This document shows positions 1 to 6,881 of a stretch of 55,712 nt of DNA, one piece after another (positions within the stretch are counted from its first letter, which is position 1; each line of letters begins with the position of its first letter). The notes beneath the pieces are model-generated. The model was given only the letters and a program-made list of their open reading frames with translations. It was not told the DNA's origin and did no database searches. This stretch comes from Planctomycetota bacterium (GTDB lineage Bacteria; Planctomycetota; UBA1135; GCA-002686595): contig JAPLOF010000021.1 of the NCBI GenBank assembly GCA_026692665.1, forward strand, positions 1 to 55,712. Direction: 5' to 3'. The position numbers and the translations under genes were made by a program.

Positions 1-575
1 GGCGATGCCTGCGAGATCGCCAACGGAGTCCCGGACTGCAACCTGAACGGCATCCCGGACACCTGCGATATCGCCAACGCGACGAGCCAGGACCTGAACG
101 CCAACACGATCCCCGACGAGTGCGAGACGAACGGCGGCACGACGTTCTGCTTCGGCTACATCGGGTGCCCGTGTGGCAACAACGCTCTGCCTGGCTCCGG
201 CCAGGGTTGCCGCAACTCGACGGGTGTCGGTGCAGTGCTCCTCGGTGCTGGCCTGACCTCGCTGGGTGCGGACGGCCTCTCGCTGACCGTGACGAACCTC
301 CCGATCCCGGGCAGCGGCTCGGGCTCCGCGCTCTTCTTCCAGGGTGACGCGCAGACGAACGTGCCCTTCGTGGACGGTCGCCGGTGCGTGGCGGGCAGCC
401 AGGTTCGCCTGGGCACGAAGGCCCACACGACGGGCACGACGAGCTACCCGCAGGGCGGTGACCTCTCGGTCAGCCGAGTGCGCGCTACTACCAGGTCTGG
501 TACCGCAACCCGATCGGCCTGTGCGCCACCGGTTCGAATCTGTCGAACGGTGTCGCCGTGATCTGGGTCCCGTGA
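1..575 (+). CDS. Secreted Ca-repeat protein with CFG/CPCG C-terminal domain; 5' partial, frame disrupted near the end
   Basis: The start lies outside the window. Frame 1 opens with repeats of the type N-x-NGIPDxCDIAN (residues 1-45), which resemble thrombospondin type-3 or dockerin-like calcium-binding repeats. From base 148 comes the cysteine-rich C-terminal domain (CFG, CPCG, GCRNS, LFFQG, RRC, RLGTK, YPQGGD) also present in the genes at 6882-9317 and 21890-23596. Frame 1 runs off the domain after GDLSVS (to base 474) and stops at 559-561. The expected ending (RYYQVWYRN ... NGVAVIWVP) is in frame 3, bases 483-575, stop at 573. In the two paralogues 14-15 residues separate GD from the R-x-YQ motif; here only about 20 nt do, so roughly 22 nt seem missing. 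It is either a real frameshift deletion or an assembly error. Function is unknown; a cell-surface or extracellular role is inferred. Confidence 0.75.
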
Positions 576-580
576 CATGG

Positions 581-612
581 GTGGACCCGTCAACCCCCGT
601 TGACGGGTCCGT
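581..612. terminator. GC-rich hairpin after the secreted-protein gene
   Basis: GGACCCGTCAAC (583-594) and GTTGACGGGTCC (599-610) form a perfect 12-bp stem with a CCCC loop, extendable by two G-U pairs. It starts 7 nt after the stop codon. There is no T tract after it, so terminator function is inferred from position and stability. Confidence 0.6.
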
Positions 613-624
613 CCGCTGATCCTC

Positions 625-666
625 GCTCGAGGCCCGGTCTCGCTCAGGCGGGACCGGGCCTCGAGC
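625..666. terminator. Second, longer hairpin in tandem
   Basis: A 19-bp stem with one T-G wobble (left arm 625-643, right arm 648-666, tetraloop TCAG). The core arms are CTCGAGGCCCGGTC and GACCGGGCCTCGAG. It lies 12 nt after the preceding hairpin and before the patatin gene. Together they probably insulate the two genes. No T tract is present. Confidence 0.6.
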
Positions 667-733
667 CCATCGCGGGATACGACGGCGACGCATCGTCGCG
701 CCGTGCTGGCACGCGTGGCACTCTGGACCTCCC

Positions 734-2932
734 ATGCTGGCCTTGATCCTCTGTGCCGCGCCCCTCTGCACGAATCCACCGGTCGCCCCGTTCGACGAGC
801 CCAAGCGTCCGCGCATCGGGCTGGTGCTGTCGGGGGGCGGCGCGCGCGGAGCTGCGCACGTCGGCGTGCTTGAGGTGCTCGAGGAAGCGCACATCCCGGT
901 CGACTTCGTCGTCGGCACGAGCATGGGCGCGATCGTCGGCGGGCTGTACGCCGCGGGCTCCTCGCCCACGGAGATCCGCGCGACGATCGAGACGCTCGAA
1001 TGGGGCGAGGTCCTCAACGACTCTCCACCGCGCGAGTCCCTGGCGTGGCGGCGCCGCCAGGAGACCCGCGACTTCCTCATCGGGCTCGAGGTGGGTTGGA
1101 AGGACGGCGGGCTCGCGGTTCCGCGCGGCGTCGTCCAGGGGCTGAAGATCGAGCCCCTGTTCCGGAAGCTCACGATGCGCGTCTCCGACGCGCAGGACTT
1201 CGATGCGCTGCCCCTGCCCTTCCGAGCGGTGGCCATGGACCTCGCGACGGGCCAGCGCGTCGTGCTGCGCGACGGCGAGTTGGCGCAGGCCATGCGCGCC
1301 AGCATGTCGATCGCCGGCGCGTTCGCGCCCGTCGAGCGCGACGGACGCGAGCTGGTCGACGGCGCCTACGTCGACAACCTGCCGATCGACGTGGCCCTCG
1401 AGATGGGAGCCGACATCGTGATCGCCGTGGACGTCGGCACGCCGCCGGAGTCGGACTCGCAGAAGATCGCCTCCTTCCTCACGGTGGCCACGCAGGCCCA
1501 GGACGTCGTCATCCAGGCTGGCCGTGAGCGTGCGCGCGCGCTGTTGCGCCCGCAGGACGTGCTCATCGAGCCTGCGCTGGGCTCGATCACCTTCGCGGAC
1601 TTCGACAAGGCGCTCGAAGCGGCGAATGCCGGGCGCGACTCCGCCTTGGCCCGGGCCGGTGCGCTGAGAGCGCTCTCGGTCTCCGAAACGGATTGGGCCG
1701 CGTTCGTCGCCCGCCACCGCGCCAAGGACCGCCCGCCCCAGCCGATCGCGCGCGTCCGCATCGAGAACCGCTCGTCGCTCTCCGATGCCGTCATCGCCGC
1801 TCGCATCGAAGGCCTGGGCCTGAGAGAACTCGATCCGAAAGCCGTCGAGCACGACCTCGCGCGGCTCACCGGGCTCGGGATCTTCGATCGGGTGGACTAT
1901 CGCACCGAGAAGGCCGCCGACGGCACGACGGACCTCGTGTACTCCGTGCGCGAGAAGAGCTGGGGCCCGACGTATCTGCGCTTCGGGCTCGGGTTGTACG
2001 ACGATTTCCAGGGCAGCGGGAACTACGCGCTGGGTGTCGGCTGGACGACGACCCCTTTCTCGAGCAGCGGGGTCGAGTGGCGCACGGGCCTCACGATCGG
2101 GACGCCGCTGCGCATCGAGAGCGAACTGTGGATCCCGCTCGACCCAGGGCTGCGCTGGTTCGTGGCGCCCCTCGGCTCCTACGAAAAGCGCGCCTACGAC
2201 CTCGACGAGGACACCGACGTGCGCGGCGACGTGCTCACCGAGAGCTGGGAGGTCGGCGCGGACTTGGGCCGTGTGCTGGGCGACTGGGGCGAGGCGCGGA
2301 TCGGCGTGCGGCGCGGCGCGGACTCGAACACGCTCGATCGGGTCGCGGGTGGATCGACCGATACCGATCTCGACATCGGAACCCTCGTCGCGCGCTTCGC
2401 CTGGGACACGCTGGACTTGCCGGACTTCCCGCGTTCGGGCCTCGTGGGATCCGCCGAGGCCACGGCAGCCATCGATGCGCTGGGAAGCGACGAGGATTTC
2501 GAGACTCTCCGACTGCGCACGAACGGGTTCACGTCGTTCGGGGATACGACGATCGGGTTCGGGGTCGACGCGGGAACCTCACTCGACGATGCGCTCCCGG
2601 TCTCGCGCAGCTTCTTCCTGGGTGGCTTCGGGCGCCTCTCGGGCTCGCCGCCCGACTCGCAATCGGGCGACACCGTGCTTCTCGTGCGCGCGATCGCCTG
2701 GCAGGCACTCACCAACGAGCGTACGTTGCTGGGGTTCCCGGTCTTCGTGGGAGGGACGCTGGAAGCCGGCAACACGTGGACGAGTTCCGAGCACGTCGAC
2801 CTGGGCGACCTGTCGGTCGGCGGCTCGGTGTTCCTCGCGAGCGACACGCCGCTCGGTCCCGCGGCGCTCGTGGTGGGCGCGACCGACGGCGAGGGATCCG
2901 GGTTCGCGCTCGTCTTCGGGCGCCTCTACTGA
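734..2932 (+). CDS. Patatin-like phospholipase fused to POTRA/Omp85 barrel (PlpD-like, type Vd secretion)
   Basis: A 732-residue protein. A short hydrophobic N-terminus (residues 1-13) is followed by a patatin domain: oxyanion loop GGGARG (34-39), nucleophile elbow GTSMG with Ser63, and the DG of VDGAYVDN with Asp209 as the second half of the Ser-Asp dyad. Around 330-410 there is one POTRA-like segment (IARVRIENRSSL ... GIFDRVDYRTE). The remainder is a beta-barrel of the Omp85/surface-antigen type rich in alternating aromatic strands and ending in FALVFGRLY, the C-terminal aromatic expected of outer-membrane barrels. The order patatin-POTRA-barrel is that of PlpD/FplA type Vd autotransporters, which display or release a lipolytic passenger. 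ATG 734 is used; no clear Shine-Dalgarno is visible. It stands alone between the tandem hairpins and the next barrel gene. Confidence in the architecture is high; the lipid substrate is unknown. Confidence 0.9.
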   Translation: MLALILCAAPLCTNPPVAPFDEPKRPRIGLVLSGGGARGAAHVGVLEVLEEAHIPVDFVVGTSMGAIVGGLYAAGSSPTEIRATIETLEWGEVLNDSPPRESLAWRRRQETRDFLIGLEVGWKDGGLAVPRGVVQGLKIEPLFRKLTMRVSDAQDFDALPLPFRAVAMDLATGQRVVLRDGELAQAMRASMSIAGAFAPVERDGRELVDGAYVDNLPIDVALEMGADIVIAVDVGTPPESDSQKIASFLTVATQAQDVVIQAGRERARALLRPQDVLIEPALGSITFADFDKALEAANAGRDSALARAGALRALSVSETDWAAFVARHRAKDRPPQPIARVRIENRSSLSDAVIAARIEGLGLRELDPKAVEHDLARLTGLGIFDRVDYRTEKAADGTTDLVYSVREKSWGPTYLRFGLGLYDDFQGSGNYALGVGWTTTPFSSSGVEWRTGLTIGTPLRIESELWIPLDPGLRWFVAPLGSYEKRAYDLDEDTDVRGDVLTESWEVGADLGRVLGDWGEARIGVRRGADSNTLDRVAGGSTDTDLDIGTLVARFAWDTLDLPDFPRSGLVGSAEATAAIDALGSDEDFETLRLRTNGFTSFGDTTIGFGVDAGTSLDDALPVSRSFFLGGFGRLSGSPPDSQSGDTVLLVRAIAWQALTNERTLLGFPVFVGGTLEAGNTWTSSEHVDLGDLSVGGSVFLASDTPLGPAALVVGATDGEGSGFALVFGRLY

Positions 2933-3057
2933 CGGCTGGTCGGCGTTTCCCGCGCGTCCAGGGATCGCCGTTGGTGAGTCCGCTCCGCGGGGAGCCTATG
3001 CTTGCGCTCCGTTCGCTCCGACGTGAGCGCCACACGGCCACGGTCCGACACCGCCGC

Positions 3058-3804
3058 ATGAGCAGGAACCGCATCGTACTCACCCTGTTCGGAGCGCACG
3101 CGATCGCGGGCCTCGCCGGGGCCCAGACTCCGTCCGGAGACGGCGGTTGGAAGGTGAGCCTGACTCCCTATGTGTGGGCGCCGTCCGTGGAAGGAACCCT
3201 GAAGATCCAGGGGATCGGCGGAGACTCCGAGAGCGAAGGCGGCAGCGCGCTCGACTACCTGACCGGAGCGGCGATGGTCTCGTTCGAGGCCACCCGTGGC
3301 GACTGGAGTCTGCTCGGCGACGTCCTCTGGGCCCAATTCACTCAGGAGGGAACTCTCGATGGGCCGCTCGAGACGCCGTTCGAGGCGCAGAACGACGAAC
3401 TGCTCATCGGGCTCGGCGCCGCGCGCAACCTGGCCCGCGGCGAGAGTTCGCAGGTCGACGGGGTCTTCGGCCTGCGCTACCTGCATGTCGATCTGAGCCT
3501 GGACCCCGAGGGCGGAAGCGTGCTCGACCTCTCGGCACGCGCGGACCTGCTCGACCCGTTCGTCGGCCTGCGCGGACGCGTCGGCGGCACGACCGGGGCC
3601 TTCGGCCTCGCCTATGGCGACATCGGCGGCTTCGGCATCTCGTCCGACCTGACCTGGCAGGTGCTGGCCGGCGGGGGCTGGGCCTGGAGCTGGGGGGATG
3701 TCCGCCTGGGCTGGCGCGAGATCGCCTACGACTTCGATTCGGGCGGGATCCTGTACGACCTTTCGGCCGGCGGGCCGTTCGTGGGCGTAACCTTCGCGTT
3801 CTGA
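3058..3804 (+). CDS. Putative outer-membrane beta-barrel protein
   Basis: A 248-residue protein that starts with a signal peptide (MSRNRIVLTLFGAHAIAGLAGAQ, cleavage near AGAQ). The mature part (WKVSLTPYVWAPSVEGTL ...) is built of alternating hydrophobic strands with many Gly, Trp and Tyr and ends in GPFVGVTFAF, a terminal phenylalanine typical of outer-membrane barrels. The opening YVWAPSVEGT resembles a large uncharacterised family of bacterial outer-membrane proteins. ATG 3058 gives a compact signal peptide. An in-frame ATG at 2998, preceded by GGGGAG, would add 20 Arg-rich residues and is less likely. No enzymatic motif is visible; the role is unknown. Confidence 0.75.
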   Translation: MSRNRIVLTLFGAHAIAGLAGAQTPSGDGGWKVSLTPYVWAPSVEGTLKIQGIGGDSESEGGSALDYLTGAAMVSFEATRGDWSLLGDVLWAQFTQEGTLDGPLETPFEAQNDELLIGLGAARNLARGESSQVDGVFGLRYLHVDLSLDPEGGSVLDLSARADLLDPFVGLRGRVGGTTGAFGLAYGDIGGFGISSDLTWQVLAGGGWAWSWGDVRLGWREIAYDFDSGGILYDLSAGGPFVGVTFAF

Positions 3805-3931
3805 GGCCGGAACCGCGCGCTTGCCCGCGGGTCACCGCGCGGCCTACGCTCCCGTCCACTGCGGAGCCTGGTCGTCGCGGCACGAAGGCCCTCGACGCGC
3901 ACGCGGTCTCCCCCAGCGCTTGGAATCCACG

Positions 3932-4321
3932 ATGAACGCACAGCCTCCCCGCTCGACCCTGGCCGTGATCGCGAAGGCCTGCCGGCCGGGTCTGCTGGCT
4001 TGGATGCTCCTCTTCGCCGGCACGAGCGCCTGCGTCACCCAGAACACGGATACCGGCGAGATGGTGCCGCGCGGCAACCAGCGCTACCCGTGGGACAAGG
4101 TCAAGGAGCTCGCGAAAGGCCTGAAGAAAGGCATGACCAAGGCCCAGGTCATGATGCAGATGGGGACGCCGGCGGAGGTCGACAAGGAAGACAACCAGTG
4201 GATCTACCTGCCCGAGCGCTACGGGATCCTGATCCCGGCGGAGGCGCTGCGGCTCGAGTTCAAGGAGCTCGTGCTCGTCGACTTCGGCTACCGTCCGATC
4301 GTGCTCGGCGCGCAACTCTAG
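3932..4321 (+). CDS. SmpA/BamE-like lipoprotein
   Basis: A 129-residue protein. A basic N-terminus, a hydrophobic stretch (LLAWMLLFAG) and Cys34 in GTSAC suggest a lipoprotein signal, although the -3 residue is Thr rather than Leu. The mature part carries the BamE/SmpA pattern: KGMTKAQVMMQMGTP followed by a short strand ending in QWIYL. BamE-type proteins are small outer-membrane lipoproteins that assist the BAM barrel-assembly complex, but similar folds occur in unrelated lipoproteins. It follows two barrel protein genes, which fits an envelope role. Specific BAM membership is not shown. Confidence 0.7.
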   Translation: MNAQPPRSTLAVIAKACRPGLLAWMLLFAGTSACVTQNTDTGEMVPRGNQRYPWDKVKELAKGLKKGMTKAQVMMQMGTPAEVDKEDNQWIYLPERYGILIPAEALRLEFKELVLVDFGYRPIVLGAQL

Positions 4322-4391
4322 TCGCGGCCTCATCGCATGCATCGGAGGGCGCCAGGCGGCCCGCAGAATCCATCGCCCCCGCCTGCCCTCC

Positions 4392-5837
4392 ATGAACCAG
4401 CCGCCCGAAGATCCGAAGCCGAGTACCGACGTCGCACGGAGCGGCCCGCCGTTCAGCCAGCTGCCGCTCTCGAGCGCGGCGCTCGCGAACCTCACGCGCC
4501 TCGGCTACCACGCGATGACTCCGATCCAGGCGGCGAGCCTGCCCCTGGCGCTCGCCGGCCACGACCTGATCGCGCAGGCCAAGACGGGCAGCGGCAAGAC
4601 CGCGGCGTTCGCGTTGACGCTGCTTTTCAACCTGAAGTTGGACCGTTCCGGGGTGCAGGCGCTCGTGCTGTGCCCGACGCGTGAGCTGGCCGACCAGGTG
4701 GCGACGGAGATCCGTCGCGTCGCGCGCGCCGAGGAGAACCTCAAGGTCCTCACGCTGTGCGGCGGCTCCCCCATCCGGCCACAGATCGCGAGCCTGGAGC
4801 ACGGCGCGCACATCGTCGTGGGGACGCCCGGTCGCGTGATGGACCACCTCCAGCGCGACACCTTGAGGCTGGACGCCCTGCACACGCTCGTGCTCGACGA
4901 AGCCGACCGCATGCTCGACATGGGCTTCTACGGCGACATCGTCACGGTCGCGAGTCAGTGCCCGGTGGACCGCCAGACGCTGCTCTTCTCGGCGACGTAC
5001 CCCGAAGGCATCGCGCGGCTGGCCCGCCAGTTCCTGCGCGATCCCAAGGAGGTGAAGCTCCTGGACCAGCACGCGGCCACGAAGATCCGCCAGCGGTTCT
5101 ACGAGGTCGACGAGATCTCGCGCCTGCAGGCCGTTCCGCGGCTCCTGCTGCACTTCCGGCCGGTGCGCACCATCGCGTTCTGCAACACGAAGCAGCAGTG
5201 CCGCGACCTCGTCGAGTTGCTGGAATCCGAGGGCATCGTCGCGCTGGCCCTGCACGGCGACCTCGACCAGCGCGACCGCGACCAGGTGCTGGTCCAGTTC
5301 GTGAACAAGAGCTGCTCCGTGCTGGTGGCGACCGACGTCGCGGCGCGCGGCCTCGACATCGAACGCCTTGAAGCCGTGGTCAACGTCGACATCACGCGTG
5401 ATCCCGAGGTGCACGTCCATCGCATCGGCCGCACGGGACGCGTCGACGAGGACGGCTGGGCGCTCAGCCTCGCGAGCCCGCGGGACATGGGCAACGTCGA
5501 GCGCATCGAGGAGATGCAGGGCACGAAGGCCGAATGGCACACCCTGACCGAGCTCGTCCCGCGCGGCCGCGAGCCGCTGGTGCCGCCGATGGTCACGCTG
5601 CAGATCCTGGGCGGGCGCAAGGAGAAGATCCGCGCGGGAGACGTGCTCGGCGCCCTCACCGGCGAGGCCGGCTTCGATGCCAAGCAGATCGGCAAGATCA
5701 CGGTGAACGAGAGCGCCACCTACGTGGCCGTCGATCGACGGATCGGCGCGCAGGCGGTGCAGAAGCTCTCCGCCGGCAAGGTCAAGGGCAAGACGGTGCG
5801 GGTGCGCCTGCTGCGACCTTCCGATTCGAGGTCCTGA
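4392..5837 (+). CDS. dbpA: DEAD-box ATP-dependent RNA helicase, DbpA-like
   Basis: A 481-residue protein with the complete DEAD-box set in order: Q motif (FSQLPLSS ... MTPIQAASLPLAL), motif I AKTGSGKT, Ia PTRELADQ, TPGR, motif II DEAD, motif III SAT, then helicase C with ATDVAARGLDI and HRIGRTGR. The last 75 residues (VTLQILGGRKEKIRAGD ... VKGKTVRVRLL) match the DbpA RNA-binding domain, which binds hairpin 92 of 23S rRNA in the known enzymes and directs them to 50S assembly. This domain separates it from RhlE and CsdA. ATG 4392 lies 70 nt after the preceding gene. Confidence 0.9.
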   Translation: MNQPPEDPKPSTDVARSGPPFSQLPLSSAALANLTRLGYHAMTPIQAASLPLALAGHDLIAQAKTGSGKTAAFALTLLFNLKLDRSGVQALVLCPTRELADQVATEIRRVARAEENLKVLTLCGGSPIRPQIASLEHGAHIVVGTPGRVMDHLQRDTLRLDALHTLVLDEADRMLDMGFYGDIVTVASQCPVDRQTLLFSATYPEGIARLARQFLRDPKEVKLLDQHAATKIRQRFYEVDEISRLQAVPRLLLHFRPVRTIAFCNTKQQCRDLVELLESEGIVALALHGDLDQRDRDQVLVQFVNKSCSVLVATDVAARGLDIERLEAVVNVDITRDPEVHVHRIGRTGRVDEDGWALSLASPRDMGNVERIEEMQGTKAEWHTLTELVPRGREPLVPPMVTLQILGGRKEKIRAGDVLGALTGEAGFDAKQIGKITVNESATYVAVDRRIGAQAVQKLSAGKVKGKTVRVRLLRPSDSRS

Positions 5838-5911
5838 CCGGCGGCATGGCCGGAGCGAACGGCCTGGAAATCGGGTTCGGCTCGCCGGCGGCGCCCAGCG
5901 ACCCGGCGGAG

Positions 5912-5917
5912 TATCGT
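5912..5917 (+). promoter_or_regulatory. TANNNT -10-like hexamer (TATCGT), 7 nt before start
   Basis: TATCGT lies 7 nt upstream of ATG 5925. With normal -10 geometry the transcript would begin at or next to the start codon. No recognisable -35 is seen. Confidence 0.4.
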
Positions 5918-5924
5918 GCCGCCC

Positions 5925-6752
5925 ATGGCGACGACCGACGAGCGCGAATACGTGCTGGGCACCGGCGACGACGAACTGCAGCGCCTGGGCCTGCAACACC
6001 GCCTCTGGTCGGACGCGGCCCACGCGGCCTGGAAGCGCGCGGGGCTGGCCCCGGGCCAGCGCGTTCTCGACGTCGGCGCCGGACCGGGCTACGCATCGTT
6101 CGATCTGGCGCAGGTCGTCCAGAGCCACGGGCGCGTGCTCGCGCTCGACGAGTCGCGGCCGTTCATCGAGCACGTCCGCGAGCAGGCAGCGGCTCGCGGG
6201 CTGACCCAGATCGACGGTGTCATCGGGGACGTCCAGAGGCTCGGCGAGGCGGTCGGGACGCAGCTCCCGTTCGACCTGGCCTACGCCCGCTGGGTGCTGT
6301 GCTTCGTGGCGTCCCCCGAGAGCGTCGTCGCCGGCGTCGCCCGCGCGCTGAAGCCCGGCGGCCGATTCGTAGTCCACGACTACTTCAACTACGAGGCCAT
6401 GACGTGCGCCCCGCGCCGCGAGAGCTACGCGAAGGTCGTCGCGGCGACCGCACGCTCGTGGCGCGCGCGCGGCGGGGACCCCGACGTGGTCGGCCGCCTG
6501 CCGCGCATCCTGCGCGACCAAGGGTTCGTGGTCGAGCACATCGACCAGCACCAGCGTCTCGCGCGTCCGGGCGAGAGCATGTGGCACTGGGTCGCCTCGT
6601 GGTGGCGCAACTTCGTCCCGAAGCTCGTGCAGATGGGCGAGATCACCGAGGCCGACGCGCGCCGATTCTTCGAGGATTTCGACGGGATGCGTGCCGAGAC
6701 GGACTTCACGGTTCTGCCGAACGTGTACGAGGTCGTGGCACGCAGGGTCTGA
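5925..6752 (+). CDS. Class I SAM-dependent methyltransferase
   Basis: A 275-residue protein. The glycine-rich SAM loop VLDVGAGPGYASFDLA is near residues 47-62, followed by the acidic strand end LALDES and a later strand FDLAYARWVL. The post-motif ALKPGGRFVVHDYF is that of UbiE/COQ5-like methyltransferases (Methyltransf_11/25). The C-terminal third (SWRARGGDPDVVGRLPRILRDQGF ...) is helical and probably recognises the substrate. The substrate cannot be read from the sequence. ATG 5925 (MATTDERE) is preferred to an in-frame GTG at 5916 because the TATCGT hexamer would cover the latter. Transcription probably ends at the hairpin at 6830. Confidence 0.8.
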   Translation: MATTDEREYVLGTGDDELQRLGLQHRLWSDAAHAAWKRAGLAPGQRVLDVGAGPGYASFDLAQVVQSHGRVLALDESRPFIEHVREQAAARGLTQIDGVIGDVQRLGEAVGTQLPFDLAYARWVLCFVASPESVVAGVARALKPGGRFVVHDYFNYEAMTCAPRRESYAKVVAATARSWRARGGDPDVVGRLPRILRDQGFVVEHIDQHQRLARPGESMWHWVASWWRNFVPKLVQMGEITEADARRFFEDFDGMRAETDFTVLPNVYEVVARRV

Positions 6753-6829
6753 CGAGCTCGAGCCCACGAGTGCACGGGGATCGCGACCGATCCGAACGCG
6801 GCGCGCCGCGGCACCACCGACCGAACGAC

Positions 6830-6859
6830 GAAGTCGCCGAGCCTGCGCTCGGCGACTTC
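6830..6859. terminator. 12-bp hairpin between convergent genes
   Basis: GAAGTCGCCGAG (6830-6841) and CTCGGCGACTTC (6848-6859) form a perfect stem with loop CCTGCG. It lies between the ends of the methyltransferase (+) and the secreted protein (-) genes, so it could terminate both. No T tract on either side. Confidence 0.65.
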
Positions 6860-6881
6860 ACGGATGGCGATCGCGCCCGGA

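Noticed and set aside
525..560. GGTTCGAATC, a T-arm-like sequence
   Set aside because: It lies within the coding sequence of the shared C-terminal domain (ATGSNLSNG); no acceptor or anticodon stem can be built around it.
2998..3057. Earlier ATG (2998) with GGGGAG upstream for the beta-barrel protein
   Set aside because: It would put 20 Arg-rich residues ahead of a standard signal peptide; ATG 3058 is more plausible.
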